This document shows positions 1 to 8,697 of a stretch of 64,000 nt of DNA, one piece after another. Position numbers and translations under genes: made by a program. Origin of the DNA: Gemmatimonadaceae bacterium. Its GTDB lineage: Bacteria; Gemmatimonadota; Gemmatimonadetes; Gemmatimonadales; Gemmatimonadaceae. The notes below the pieces were generated by a model that ran no database searches, was not told the origin of the DNA, and saw only the letters and a program-made list of their open reading frames with translations. The stretch covers positions 46,423-110,422 of the forward strand of contig JACCRF010000030.1 in the NCBI GenBank assembly GCA_013813715.1, written 5' to 3'. Each line of letters begins with the position of its first letter. Within the stretch, counting starts at the first letter, position 1.

Positions 1-356
1 GTGAACAGCGTCGTAATGCCGATCGCGCCGAGCTCGAATGCCACGAAAGCGATCAGAAGTCCGGCGAGAATACCCGGCGTGCGGGCGGACTGATGTACTA
101 TGCTGACGACGATGATTCCGACGAGAGAGAATGCCGCGTAGTGAAAAACCGTGTACGCGGCAACGCGGGTGAACATCGCGTCTGGCATCATCGGGATTTT
201 CCCCAGTACACTGATGAGCCCGCGGCCGAGTATCTCCGGCGTGTGGAGCGGCTGGCCGGCGACGATGTCAACGATGAGGAACCAGACCGCGACCGCGGTC
301 GCCCCAATGAAGCCAGCAAATATCCCTTCACTTACTGTATTATGCCGGTCGGCCAT
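1..356 (-). CDS. Membrane protein of unknown function (3' end beyond window)
   Basis: This reading frame starts with ATG at 356 and runs open to the window edge, so the C-terminus is missing. About 118 residues are visible. They hold three hydrophobic stretches: GIFAGFIGATAVAVWFLIVD near residues 12-31, a second containing FHYAAFSLVGIIVVSIV near 70-90, and a third near 95-118. That pattern indicates an integral membrane protein. The start is well supported by GAGGAAAG about five bases upstream of the ATG. I do not recognise a family, and no catalytic motif is visible. It is divergent from the carboxypeptidase gene at 590. Confidence 0.75.
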   Translation of the reverse strand, partial: MADRHNTVSEGIFAGFIGATAVAVWFLIVDIVAGQPLHTPEILGRGLISVLGKIPMMPDAMFTRVAAYTVFHYAAFSLVGIIVVSIVHQSARTPGILAGLLIAFVAFELGAIGITTLF

Positions 357-441
357 CGATCTTTCCTCGGGTGGTCTCCCGTGACGCATTCGTCTCGCCC
401 CGGATCCTTCTTTCCTCGCCCGCCTTGGTGTTCTCCGCGGG

Positions 442-469
442 AAATTACGCAAAGCGGCCGTGTTTGCAA
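442..469 (-). promoter_or_regulatory. Candidate sigma70-type promoter for the membrane protein gene
   Basis: On the minus strand a -35-like TTGCAA (464-469) and a -10-like TAATTT (442-447) are 16 bases apart, about 85 bases upstream of the ATG at 356. Both hexamers are imperfect, so this is a candidate only. Confidence 0.3.
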
Positions 470-589
470 AGGCACTCCCGGCTCGCTCACGGTGTCTAAC
501 GAATGTCATTCCCGCGCGGTGCGGAAATCGCGTTTGACGGGTATTGAGCCAGACACCAGACAACATCGCACACACCTCGAACTCCATTC

Positions 590-2164
590 ATGCTCTATCG
601 CAAATTAAGATTCCTTGCAGTTGTTCTGCTCGCCGCCGTGACAGCGATGCCGGCTGACGGTCAGACGCGGCGACGAACCACCAAAAAACCTGTCGCGAAG
701 AAGACGACAGCCAAAGCGAAAAAGAAGCCTGTTTCGCGCCGCAACCGAAGGCCGGTTCGCAGACCGGTTGCGCCGCCGGTGCCGGTCGTCCGCTACACAT
801 CGCCCCGCACCCTTGCCGCCCTGTCGGCCGACCTCGGTTTTATGACTACCCGTGTGCGAAGCGGACAGTTTGGAGTGATGGCGGTCTCGCTCACTCGGGG
901 AGACACGCTGTTCGCATGGGGCGCGGGGGCGCCGCTGGTTCCCGCGTCAACACTCAAGATGCTCACGACAGCCGTTGCGCTCGAGGAGCTCGGGCCCAAC
1001 TACCAGTTCAGTACCGACGTTCTTCACGACGGGACGGTTGGGGCGGATGGAACGTTGACCGGGAATGTGTACCTCCGCGGGGATGGCGACCCGACACTGG
1101 GCGGCCGTTACCTCAGTGGGGGACCTGCCGCTCCGATGAATCTGCTGGCCGACCAGATCGCGGCTCGGGGGATCAGGAGGATCACCGGCGAGGTGATAGG
1201 GGATGCGACCGCATTCGACGACCAGAGAATTCCGGAGGGATGGCTCACCCGATACCTGCAGTCGGGCTACGCCGCGCGTGTATCCGGTCTCTCGCTCAAC
1301 GAGAACCTCGTGTGGGTGACCATCACGCCAGGAGAAGGGGCGAAGCTCGAGCCAGCGACGAGCGCGATTCCGCTCACGAGCAACGTGCGTACGGTCAAGG
1401 GAGGGGGAGCCCGCGTTTCCATCCGCCGCACTACAGATGGCGCGATCTCGGTTTCGGGGACGATTGGCACGAGGTCGCCGCCGCGCCGTTACGTGTACGT
1501 CGTCGAGCACCCCGCGCCATTCGCGACCGGAGCGCTCAGGAGCGCTCTGGTCGCAAAGGGCGTCGAGGTGGTTGGCGGGATTCGGCTTGACAAGACGCCG
1601 GCCGGAGCCAACAGGATCGCGAGCGTGCAGTCACCGACGCTCGATCGTATTCTGGCCGCAATGAACCGCGAAAGCATCAATCATTACGCCGAGCTCGTTC
1701 TCCGCAATGCCGCCCGTGGACCACGCCGCGATGCTCTGGGGGACATGGCCAATTCACGATCCATGATGAGACAGTTCTTCGCGAAGAAGGTCGGCGCGGA
1801 TACGATGTCGCTCCAGATCTCCGACGGCAGCGGACTTTCTACTCTCGACCGCGTCACGTCGCGGGCGATGGTGCAGATGCTCGGCTACGCCCACCGTGCT
1901 TCGTGGGGACCGTGGTTCCATGCCTCGCTCCCGGTCGCCGGCGAGTCAGAGCTGCTTCGCCGCCGGATGCGAGGCGGCTCGGCGCAGGGAAATCTCCACG
2001 CCAAGACGGGCACGACCAACGATGTGGTTGGGCTCGGGGGCTACGTCACCGCGCTCAACGGCGAGGTCATCGCCTTCTCATTCATCTACAACGGCCGCGA
2101 TCGGTGGACAGCCAAGAGCATGATGGATGCGATGGGGCAGACGCTGGCCAACTTTGCGCGCTGA
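590..2164 (+). CDS. dacB: D-alanyl-D-alanine carboxypeptidase/endopeptidase, PBP4 (DacB) type
   Basis: This is a 524-residue exported serine peptidase of the peptidase S13/PBP4 family. Such enzymes trim or open peptidoglycan cross-links in the periplasm. A signal peptide covers about residues 1-24. The catalytic SxxK tetrad is STLK at 120-123 within VPASTLKML, a later SDGSGLS segment follows, and the KTG box appears as HAKTGTTND near the C-terminus. The order and length match S13 enzymes. Odd feature: residues 26-60 form a very basic tract of Lys/Arg with TTK and AKAKKK runs between the signal peptide and the catalytic domain. No strong Shine-Dalgarno precedes the ATG. The stop codon directly abuts the stop of the convergent oxidoreductase gene (TGATCA). 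Confidence 0.93.
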   Translation: MLYRKLRFLAVVLLAAVTAMPADGQTRRRTTKKPVAKKTTAKAKKKPVSRRNRRPVRRPVAPPVPVVRYTSPRTLAALSADLGFMTTRVRSGQFGVMAVSLTRGDTLFAWGAGAPLVPASTLKMLTTAVALEELGPNYQFSTDVLHDGTVGADGTLTGNVYLRGDGDPTLGGRYLSGGPAAPMNLLADQIAARGIRRITGEVIGDATAFDDQRIPEGWLTRYLQSGYAARVSGLSLNENLVWVTITPGEGAKLEPATSAIPLTSNVRTVKGGGARVSIRRTTDGAISVSGTIGTRSPPRRYVYVVEHPAPFATGALRSALVAKGVEVVGGIRLDKTPAGANRIASVQSPTLDRILAAMNRESINHYAELVLRNAARGPRRDALGDMANSRSMMRQFFAKKVGADTMSLQISDGSGLSTLDRVTSRAMVQMLGYAHRASWGPWFHASLPVAGESELLRRRMRGGSAQGNLHAKTGTTNDVVGLGGYVTALNGEVIAFSFIYNGRDRWTAKSMMDAMGQTLANFAR

Positions 2165-3310
2165 TCAGGCAATCTCGCTAATTTCCACTCCCCGCTTCCG
2201 AAGCTCGGCGATGTACTTTGCCGGCGGCACGCATTCGTCCGGTGTGTGGACGCCCGGCGGCTGGATCTCGCCCCTCGCCTGCATCTGTCCGGTAATCGAA
2301 AGCGAGTAACCGGTAGCGCGCATCATGGCACTGATCCCCCGCTCTTCATCGTAATGGTCGATCAGCTCCCAGCCCACGGTCTTTGGCTGCCCGTTCTTCT
2401 TCCCCTTGACAGTGACACGGAGCACGACAAGGTCGCGCCCGCCCGGCTTCGTGAGGCGGGGCGCCATCGCAGCTACGGCGACGTCGCGCGGAGCCACCTT
2501 CACACCCTTCACGTCAACCGGCTCGAGCTCGAGCAGCCCGAGGTCGCGGATGGCTTCCATGATTCGCGCGTGGCCCGGATAGCGAAGCGTCTTGTACTCC
2601 ATCGTGCGAATCTTCCCCTCGTACCGGGAGGCCATCGTTGACAGGCCGCCAGCGGTATGAAACGCCTCGAGCTCGCCGACGGGGGCGTCGAACTGCACGG
2701 GCTCTGCTTCGGAGAGCGCGGCGACCTGAGCGCGCTTTCCGTCGCGAATGACCCACGACACCGTCGTGTAATAATCGAGTACACCCTCCAGCGAGTACAC
2801 GATCTGATAGTTGAGCGGGGGCTCGGGATTCTGCGGGAGCCCGCCGACGAAAATCCTGACGTCATCGACGCTGTCCATCTGATCGATGCCATGCTGGGCC
2901 AGAATGTTCACCATCCCGGGTGCCAATCCGCAGTCGGGCACGATGGTGACGCCCCTCTCGCGCGCCCTGCCATCGAGTTTCTTCTGGGCGAAAACGATCT
3001 CCGTGTTTCCGCCGAGGTCGCAGAAGTGGACGCCAGCCTCAGCGGCGTGCGTGGCCAGGTCGAGGTTGAAGTAGTAAGGGATCGCGCTCATCACCGCATC
3101 CGACTCGCGCATCAGCGCACTCACCCCGTCGCGATCGCGCACGTCGAGCACGGTGGGAATGAGTCGCTCGCCCGAATAGGGGGCCAGGAAATCCGCGACG
3201 TGCTGGACGTGCAGGTCGCACAGGCGGACTTCGGTGACTTCGGCGTTCTGAAGCAAATCATACGCGCAGGCGGAGCCCTGAAGCCCCGCCCCGAGAACCA
3301 GCATCCGCAT
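2165..3310 (-). CDS. Saccharopine dehydrogenase family oxidoreductase (lysine 6-dehydrogenase-like)
   Basis: The protein is about 381 residues from the chosen start. It opens with a Rossmann nucleotide-binding motif, MLVLGAGLQGSACAYDLL, typical of the saccharopine dehydrogenase/homospermidine synthase superfamily. A conserved PDCGLAPGMVNILA segment follows in the middle, resembling lysine 6-dehydrogenases and saccharopine reductases. The probable role is NAD(P)-dependent oxidation in lysine or related amino-acid catabolism, but the substrate cannot be read from sequence. The frame is open up to 3400. I place the start at 3310 because GGAGA lies eight bases upstream and because the Rossmann motif begins immediately there. 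It is divergent from the CoA-binding protein gene and convergent with dacB. Confidence 0.85.
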   Translation of the reverse strand: MRMLVLGAGLQGSACAYDLLQNAEVTEVRLCDLHVQHVADFLAPYSGERLIPTVLDVRDRDGVSALMRESDAVMSAIPYYFNLDLATHAAEAGVHFCDLGGNTEIVFAQKKLDGRARERGVTIVPDCGLAPGMVNILAQHGIDQMDSVDDVRIFVGGLPQNPEPPLNYQIVYSLEGVLDYYTTVSWVIRDGKRAQVAALSEAEPVQFDAPVGELEAFHTAGGLSTMASRYEGKIRTMEYKTLRYPGHARIMEAIRDLGLLELEPVDVKGVKVAPRDVAVAAMAPRLTKPGGRDLVVLRVTVKGKKNGQPKTVGWELIDHYDEERGISAMMRATGYSLSITGQMQARGEIQPPGVHTPDECVPPAKYIAELRKRGVEISEIA

Positions 3311-3411
3311 TCGGTGAATCTCCGTAAATGCATTTTTTGGAATCGACCGGAAATTTATTCGGGCGGGTGGGACGACGTTACCCCGGCGCGTTCGTTGCAT
3401 TTGACCGGTTC

Positions 3412-3876
3412 ATGACGATATCCCGCACCAATCAGCCGGACGATGCGTGGCGCGAGCATCTCGTCGAATCGGCGGACGGCATCCGCCGCATCCTCGAGGA
3501 AACACATCGCATCGCGGTACTTGGCATCAAGGAGGGGGACACCCGGCCGGCGTTTTTCGTGCCCGAGTACGCCCAACGCGCCGGATACGAGATCGTTCCA
3601 GTGCCGGTTTTTTATCCCAACGCGACCGAGATGCTGGGTGAGCCGGTGTTCCGCACACTTGGCGCGATTCCCGGTGACGTCGACATGGTGAACGTCTTCC
3701 GCCGTCCCGAGGACATCCCGCCGCATGTCGATGACATGATCGCGAAGAAACCACGGTGCGTTTGGTTTCAATCCGGCATCAGGAACGACTCAGCGGCAGC
3801 GCGACTCGCGAAAGCGGGCATAGATGTCGTTCAGGATCGGTGCCTGCTCGTGGAGCTGCGGCGGATCGGAAAATAG
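3412..3876 (+). CDS. CoA-binding domain protein (YccU-like)
   Basis: This small soluble protein of about 154 residues has the CoA_binding Rossmann fold seen in YccU-type proteins and in the N-terminus of succinyl-CoA synthetase alpha. Supporting segments are RIAVLGIKEGDTRPAFFVPE, then a GYEIVPVPVFYPN strand-turn, DMVNVFRRPEDI, and CVWFQSGIRND near residues 115-125. The frame is open from 3328. The ATG at 3412 is preferred because the family starts close to this point and the upstream part would overlap the divergent gene's promoter region. The cellular role of these proteins is poorly known. Downstream is the convergent gap at 3877-4068. Confidence 0.85.
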   Translation: MTISRTNQPDDAWREHLVESADGIRRILEETHRIAVLGIKEGDTRPAFFVPEYAQRAGYEIVPVPVFYPNATEMLGEPVFRTLGAIPGDVDMVNVFRRPEDIPPHVDDMIAKKPRCVWFQSGIRNDSAAARLAKAGIDVVQDRCLLVELRRIGK

Positions 3877-3920
3877 ACCTTGCAATAATGTTGGTGGATT
3901 GAATGCAACCGAGAAACACT

Positions 3921-4026
3921 GACCTGCCTGAGGCCAGCCGGGCAGATGTCAACTACGAGGAAAGGCGCAGTGGCGTACCAGGTTTGCCCCTTAGCTGCCT
4001 TCTGCCTCCCTGACCGTTGGCAGGTC
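3921..4026. ncRNA. Possible rod-shaped structured RNA in a convergent intergenic gap
   Basis: The ends GACCTGCC (3921-3928) and GGCAGGTC (4019-4026) are perfectly complementary. Keeping the same register inwards, a 12-by-12 segment pairs at about 7 of 12 positions, and then GGCAGA (3941-3946) pairs with TCTGCC (4001-4006). The result is a long imperfect rod of about 26 positions. The centre pairs less regularly. The segment lies between two converging genes, so it is not an obvious leader. I could not match it to SRP RNA or a known riboswitch, and its strand is unknown. It could also be only a terminator-like inverted repeat. Confidence 0.25.
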
Positions 4027-4068
4027 GGCTGTTCTCAATTGCCTTTACTAGAGTCCATTGCGGCGCCC

Positions 4069-5115
4069 CTACCAGCCCACTACATACACGACCGCCTCAA
4101 CAGGAACTTCGTGCGCAACGGCATTCGCCCGTGGCGCAAGGGCCAGGATGTAGCGCCCGCCTTTGGTCGCCGCGAGCGCTTTCCCCGATCCGACAGCAAA
4201 GGGAGTCGCGGTGGGCGACGCGCCCACGGTCGTTTCGCGCGCAGTGATGACCCCCCTGCTGCTCTCGATGGCGAATGTCCGCGCGTCGCTCGCGACGTGG
4301 ATCGCGGGCGCGGCCTGCATGTCCGCCGGCGCCGAGATGTCGAGCACCGGCCCCATCACCCACTTCGGCGCGACGAGCTGCGCGCCGGCAGCGAGGGTGC
4401 CATGGAAGGCGCCGGTCGCCGGGTCGAGCGCCGCCCACGCCTCGGATGGCTCGTCATCCTGCACGCGGGCGGGATTGGCGCCGAGCGCGACAGTAGTTCC
4501 GTCCGCCGTCCATCGCACGCGCCACCCTCGCACGATCGGGTACATCCGCGGCGCAGCGGCGTCGCTGGCGCCGCTGGCTCGCGAGTCGGCCGGAACCCGG
4601 ATCGTCCCCGGCTGCGCGATCGCTCGGGCAAGCGACATTCCGCTCGAGGCGAACGATCCGTTGCGGAGCGTTGCCGTGTCGATGCCGGTGCGGCGTGCCA
4701 GGTCGACCCACAGCGGCGCCGGAATCGTATCCGATTCGCGCGCGCTCAGAACGTGAGCCCGCGAAAAAGCGATCGTCTGCCAGTCAGGCGATGGAGCGAC
4801 GTCCCACACCTCGTCCATCCGAGCGTGGAAGTTCTTTCCCTCACTGCCGTAGAAGAATCCGTTCGGGACTGCTTCGTTCTCGACGCCCACCGGGTCCACC
4901 ATCACGAGGAGCGAGGAGCTGTCGGGCGACAAGATCCATTTCACTCGCGACGTCATCCCGTACGTCCCCTGATTGACCCGCACCGAACTGACAACCGGTG
5001 TGGGGCGAGCTGACACGATGCTGTCGGCCGTTGACGGCCTGGGGCTCGAATCGACGCATCCGGCCGATCCGGCGAGTACCAGCAGAAGGGTGAGGGCGGT
5101 CGCGTTTAGCTGCAT
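4069..5115 (-). CDS. Putative lipoprotein of unknown function, coupled to gyrA
   Basis: The protein is about 348 residues with a lipoprotein signal peptide ending in the lipobox LAGSAGC near residues 16-22, so it is probably anchored to a membrane by a diacylated cysteine. The rest contains repeated strand-like stretches (KWILSPDSSSLLVMVDP, DVAPSPDWQTIAFSRAH, WRVRWTADGTTVALGANP). These resemble the 'SPDG' blades of beta-propeller proteins, which suggests but does not prove a propeller fold. No enzymatic motif is seen. The ATG at 5115 overlaps the gyrA stop (TGATG); a GTG at 5118 is an alternative. This arrangement suggests translational coupling to gyrA. Confidence 0.7.
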   Translation of the reverse strand: MQLNATALTLLLVLAGSAGCVDSSPRPSTADSIVSARPTPVVSSVRVNQGTYGMTSRVKWILSPDSSSLLVMVDPVGVENEAVPNGFFYGSEGKNFHARMDEVWDVAPSPDWQTIAFSRAHVLSARESDTIPAPLWVDLARRTGIDTATLRNGSFASSGMSLARAIAQPGTIRVPADSRASGASDAAAPRMYPIVRGWRVRWTADGTTVALGANPARVQDDEPSEAWAALDPATGAFHGTLAAGAQLVAPKWVMGPVLDISAPADMQAAPAIHVASDARTFAIESSRGVITARETTVGASPTATPFAVGSGKALAATKGGRYILALAPRANAVAHEVPVEAVVYVVGW

Positions 5116-7643
5116 CACTCGGCGTCCGCTTCGACTTCCGGTTCGTCTCCCGCAACGGCAGCAGTATCATCGCCCGGTGAGTCCACATCATCGTCCTCAG
5201 GCACTACCCGGGCGACCGCGGTCAGAATGTCGCCGTCATCCAGATTGACGAGCCTGACCCCCTGCGCGATGCGTCCGGTTACGCGGATCTGGGCGACCGA
5301 AGAACGGATAATGACGCCGTTTCGCGTGATGAGCATGATCTCGTCTTCGGGGAGCACTTCCATCACGCCGACCACGTCGCCGGTTCTCTCCGTCCGGTGG
5401 ACGGTGATTATTCCCGTTCCGCCACGGCGCTGCACCCGGTAATCATCGATGTGCGAGCACTTGCCGAGGCCCCGCTCGGTGACGACGAGAATCGTCGCCT
5501 CGCGTTTGATCACGACCATGCCCACGACGGCATCGCTTGCCCGGAGCGCGATTCCTCTCACGCCTGTGGTGTCACGCCCCATCTCCCGGGCGTCCTGCTC
5601 GTGGAACCGGCAGGAAAGGCCGTGCTTTGTGGCGAGAACGATGTCATTCGTACCACTCGTCACCTGAACGTCGATCAGCTCATCCCCCGATTCGATCTTG
5701 ATCGCCTTGATGCCATTCGCGCGCACGTTCGAGTACTGTGACAGGGCGCTCTTTTTCACCGTTCCCTTCTTCGTGCAGAAGAGGAGAAACTGTGTGTCGG
5801 TGAACTCGCGCACCGGCACCATCGCCTGGATCCGCGTGTCCGGCTGGACGTTGATCAGGTTGACGATCGGCTTGCCCTTGGTCGCCCTCCCTGCCTGCGG
5901 AATCTCGTGCACCTTGAGCCAGAAGCAGCGGCCATCGTCGGTGAAGCAGAGGATGTAATCGTGCGTCGAGCCGATGAACAGCTTCTCGATGAAATCCTCG
6001 TCCTTCAGCGTCTGGCCGCTCAGGCCCCGGCCCCCGCGCCGCTGTTTGCGATACGTCGACACCGAAGTCCGCTTGATGTATCCCGAATGCGAGATCGTGA
6101 TCACCATGTCCTCTTCGGCAATCAGGTCCTCGATCGTGAACTCGCCCTCATCGCTCGTGATCTCCGATCTCCGCTCGTCGCCGAACCGCTTCACCGCGTC
6201 GAGCAGCTCGTCGCGGATGATCGTCATCCGCCGCGGTCGCGACGCCAGGATATCGCGCAGCTCCTTAACGAACGCGCGGACTTCGCGGAGCTCCGCCTCG
6301 AGCTTCTCGATCTCGAGACCGGTGAGCTTGGCGAGACGCATGTTGAGAATCGCTTCGGCCTGCCGCTCACTCAGCTTGAACCGCTTCTGGAGCTGGGCGC
6401 CCGCCGTTGGCGTGTCCTCCGCGGCACGGATGAGCTTGATGACCGCGTCGATGTTGTCGACAGCGATCTTGAGGCCCTCGAGGATGTGCTCGCGCTCAAG
6501 CGCCTTGTCGAGCTCGAACTGGGTGCGCCGGACCACCACGTCGTGGCGGTGCTTGATGTAGTGCTCGAGCACTTCCTTCAGCGGCATGATCTTCGGCACC
6601 AGCTGCCCCGTATGCGAATCAGGGACGAGCGCCAGCATGATCACGCCGAAGGTGGACTGCATTGTCGTGTGCTTGTAGAGCTGGTTGAGCACCACCCGCG
6701 GAATTGCATCACGCTTCAGCTCGATCACGACCCGCATGCCGTCCCTGTCGGATTCGTCCCGCAGATCGGAGATGCCTTCCAGCTTCTTGTCCCTCACCAG
6801 CTCGGCGATGTCGAGCACCAGCTTCGACTTGTTGACCTGGTAGGGCAGCTCGTTGATGACGATCTGCGACTTGCTCGAGCTCTCCTTCTCTTCGATCACG
6901 GCGCGCGCGCGCATCACGATGCGGCCGCGGCCAGTCTCCTGGTAATCCTTGATGCCGGCGCGGCCGTAAATGTACCCGCCGGTCGGAAAGTCAGGACCCT
7001 TCACGAACTTGCGCAGATCTCCGCTCGTGAGTTCCGGGTTGTCTATCAGCGCGATAGTGGCGGCGACGATCTCGCCGATGTTGTGCGGCGGGATGTTGGT
7101 GGCCATTCCGACCGCGATTCCGGACGAGCCGTTGATGAGGAGGTTAGGCACCGCCGACGGAAGAACCTTTGGCTCCATCAGCCGGTCATCGAAGTTCGGC
7201 GCGTAATCCACCGTGTTCTTGTCGATGTCGGCAAGCATCTCCATCGCGATGCGTGTCAACCGCGACTCGGTATACCGGTACGCCGCCGCCGGATCTCCGT
7301 CCACGCTGCCGAAGTTTCCCTGTCCGTCTACCAGCGGGTAGCGAAGCGAGAAGTCCTGCACCATGCGGACAAGCGCGTCGTACACCGACTGGTCGCCATG
7401 CGGGTGATACTTGCCGAGCACGTCGCCGACGACAGTCGCCGACTTCTTGTAGGGACGGCCGGGCACGAGGCCAAGCTCGTTCATCGCATACAGCACCCGT
7501 CGGTGCACCGGCTTCAGACCGTCGCGCACATCCGGCAGAGCACGCGACACGATGACGCTCATCGAGTAATTGATGAACGATTCCTTCACTTCATCGTGGA
7601 TCAGACGCGGAAGAATCCGCTCACGATTGTTGGGCGCTGTCAT
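5115..7643 (-). CDS. gyrA: DNA gyrase subunit A
   Basis: This 842-residue protein is the breakage-reunion subunit of DNA gyrase, which introduces negative supercoils with GyrB. The winged-helix region carries [10 protein letters not shown] at about 80-89. The catalytic tyrosine is Tyr124 in RYTE. A full C-terminal beta-pinwheel follows, and the GyrA box QRRGGRG near residue 532 marks true gyrase rather than topoisomerase IV. At the position equivalent to E. coli Ser83 there is Gln85, while the acidic residue equivalent to Asp87 is kept (Asp89). The C-terminus is an acidic tail rich in Asp and Glu. gyrB is not in this window. A promoter lies at 7688-7716. Confidence 0.98.
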   Translation of the reverse strand: MTAPNNRERILPRLIHDEVKESFINYSMSVIVSRALPDVRDGLKPVHRRVLYAMNELGLVPGRPYKKSATVVGDVLGKYHPHGDQSVYDALVRMVQDFSLRYPLVDGQGNFGSVDGDPAAAYRYTESRLTRIAMEMLADIDKNTVDYAPNFDDRLMEPKVLPSAVPNLLINGSSGIAVGMATNIPPHNIGEIVAATIALIDNPELTSGDLRKFVKGPDFPTGGYIYGRAGIKDYQETGRGRIVMRARAVIEEKESSSKSQIVINELPYQVNKSKLVLDIAELVRDKKLEGISDLRDESDRDGMRVVIELKRDAIPRVVLNQLYKHTTMQSTFGVIMLALVPDSHTGQLVPKIMPLKEVLEHYIKHRHDVVVRRTQFELDKALEREHILEGLKIAVDNIDAVIKLIRAAEDTPTAGAQLQKRFKLSERQAEAILNMRLAKLTGLEIEKLEAELREVRAFVKELRDILASRPRRMTIIRDELLDAVKRFGDERRSEITSDEGEFTIEDLIAEEDMVITISHSGYIKRTSVSTYRKQRRGGRGLSGQTLKDEDFIEKLFIGSTHDYILCFTDDGRCFWLKVHEIPQAGRATKGKPIVNLINVQPDTRIQAMVPVREFTDTQFLLFCTKKGTVKKSALSQYSNVRANGIKAIKIESGDELIDVQVTSGTNDIVLATKHGLSCRFHEQDAREMGRDTTGVRGIALRASDAVVGMVVIKREATILVVTERGLGKCSHIDDYRVQRRGGTGIITVHRTERTGDVVGVMEVLPEDEIMLITRNGVIIRSSVAQIRVTGRIAQGVRLVNLDDGDILTAVARVVPEDDDVDSPGDDTAAVAGDEPEVEADAE

Positions 7644-7687
7644 GGGATGTCGGAGCGGGCTTCGAAAGGCGGGAAAGACAACCCTGA

Positions 7688-7716
7688 AATATACCTTTTT
7701 TCAGCCCTTGATGCAA
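7688..7716 (-). promoter_or_regulatory. gyrA promoter
   Basis: On the minus strand TTGCAT (7711-7716) and TATATT (7688-7693) are separated by exactly 17 bases, with an A-rich spacer end. Transcription would begin near 7681, giving a leader of about 38 bases before the gyrA ATG. Both boxes are close to the sigma70 consensus. Confidence 0.65.
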
Positions 7717-7765
7717 CTTTCGGAGTCGCCTCTAAGTTATTGCAGTACCGCCAGTTACGCTACAA

Positions 7766-8587
7766 TCACGAGACCATTCGGCGTGTCCGGCGGCGCACCT
7801 CTGAGGTGCCTGCGGGTGGGGTGCGGCTGGAGACCAGTCGCGGGTTCGCGAGCAGCCTTTCGAAATCCACCGGGGGCAACGGCCGCGACAGGTAAAAGCC
7901 CTGCCCGAGACTGCACCCAAGCCTCCGCAGAACGTCCCATTGTTCCGCCGTTTCGATCCCTTCCGCGACGACGCGAAGTCCGAGAATTCTTCCCAGTCCA
8001 ATGACCGCTTCGGCAAGCGGCGAATTGGAGCTCTCCCGGCCAAGTCCAGCGATGAAAGAACGGTCCATTTTGAGGCTGTCCACTGGAAATCTTTCGAGGT
8101 AGGCAAGCGATGAGTAGCCCGTTCCAAAATCGTCGATCGACAGTCTCACGCCGAGCGCCTTCAGTGCGTCCAGTCGCTCCAGAGTGGCCGAAGCAATCCC
8201 GATCGACACAGTGACGACGATATCGGTGCCCTGCACCGAGAACGGACGCACGAATGCGTCGATAATCGTGTCGGTGACGCCCCGCGACCCGTCCGTCTCG
8301 TTCTCGAGCAGCACCGCGAACTCGTCGCCTCCCAGTCGTGCGACGGTGTCGGCAGGACGGCCAATGACGAGGAGCAGAAGGAGGATCTCGGCGAGTATCA
8401 ACGCGGTCGTCAGTACCCGAACGCGTTGCTCATGGTGATGCCGTTCGGTGTAAAGCAGCTCTTCTCCGGCGATGAACAGTCCAAGACGAGTGCGAAGAAT
8501 GTCGAAGCGTTTTCGCTGAACCTGCGTCGAGGCCGCACGCCGAGCGCTCGGCTGCCGCCGCCGGAAACAGCCAGGCTTTGCTGCCAC
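7766..8587 (-). pseudogene. Decayed CHASE3-GGDEF-EAL cyclic-di-GMP protein with internal deletions
   Basis: The open frame encodes 273 residues that read as pieces of a much longer GGDEF-EAL protein. Residues 22-50 resemble the end of a CHASE3 sensor domain, and 56-76 are a transmembrane helix. The sequence then jumps directly into the second half of a GGDEF domain (RLGGDEFAVLLE at 84-94, VTVSIGIAS at 125-133), and then into the second half of an EAL domain (DDFGTGYSSL at 152-161, VVAEGIET, GQGFYLSRP). The first half of GGDEF, the end of GGDEF and the EAL signature half are missing. A TGA lies in frame just upstream of the GTG start at 8587, so the N-terminal sensor is also lost. Diguanylate cyclase or phosphodiesterase activity is not expected. 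Confidence 0.75.
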
Positions 8588-8697
8588 GCGCTCGCGGCCT
8601 CACTGATGCCTGGTATCCGACTGCTCCGCGTCCGGTGCGTACGCCGGCTCGGTGCGCTTACCGAGTCAGAAGCGGCATGGCACGGGATAGCGGGTGG

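Noticed and set aside
3921..4026. SRP (4.5S) RNA gene
   Set aside because: The segment contains GTCA, GGAA and GCAG in order and folds as a rod, but the closing stem of the GGAA tetraloop and the conserved symmetric loop are missing and the apex is off centre.
3946..5013. 355-codon plus-strand frame across the intergenic gap and lipoprotein gene
   Set aside because: Arg/Pro/His-rich translation without motifs, opposite a lipoprotein with a convincing signal peptide and lipobox.
5907..7895. 662-codon open frame opposite gyrA on the plus strand
   Set aside because: High-GC antisense shadow of gyrA. The translation is rich in Arg, His, Asp and Leu with no domain, and it runs past the gyrA promoter.
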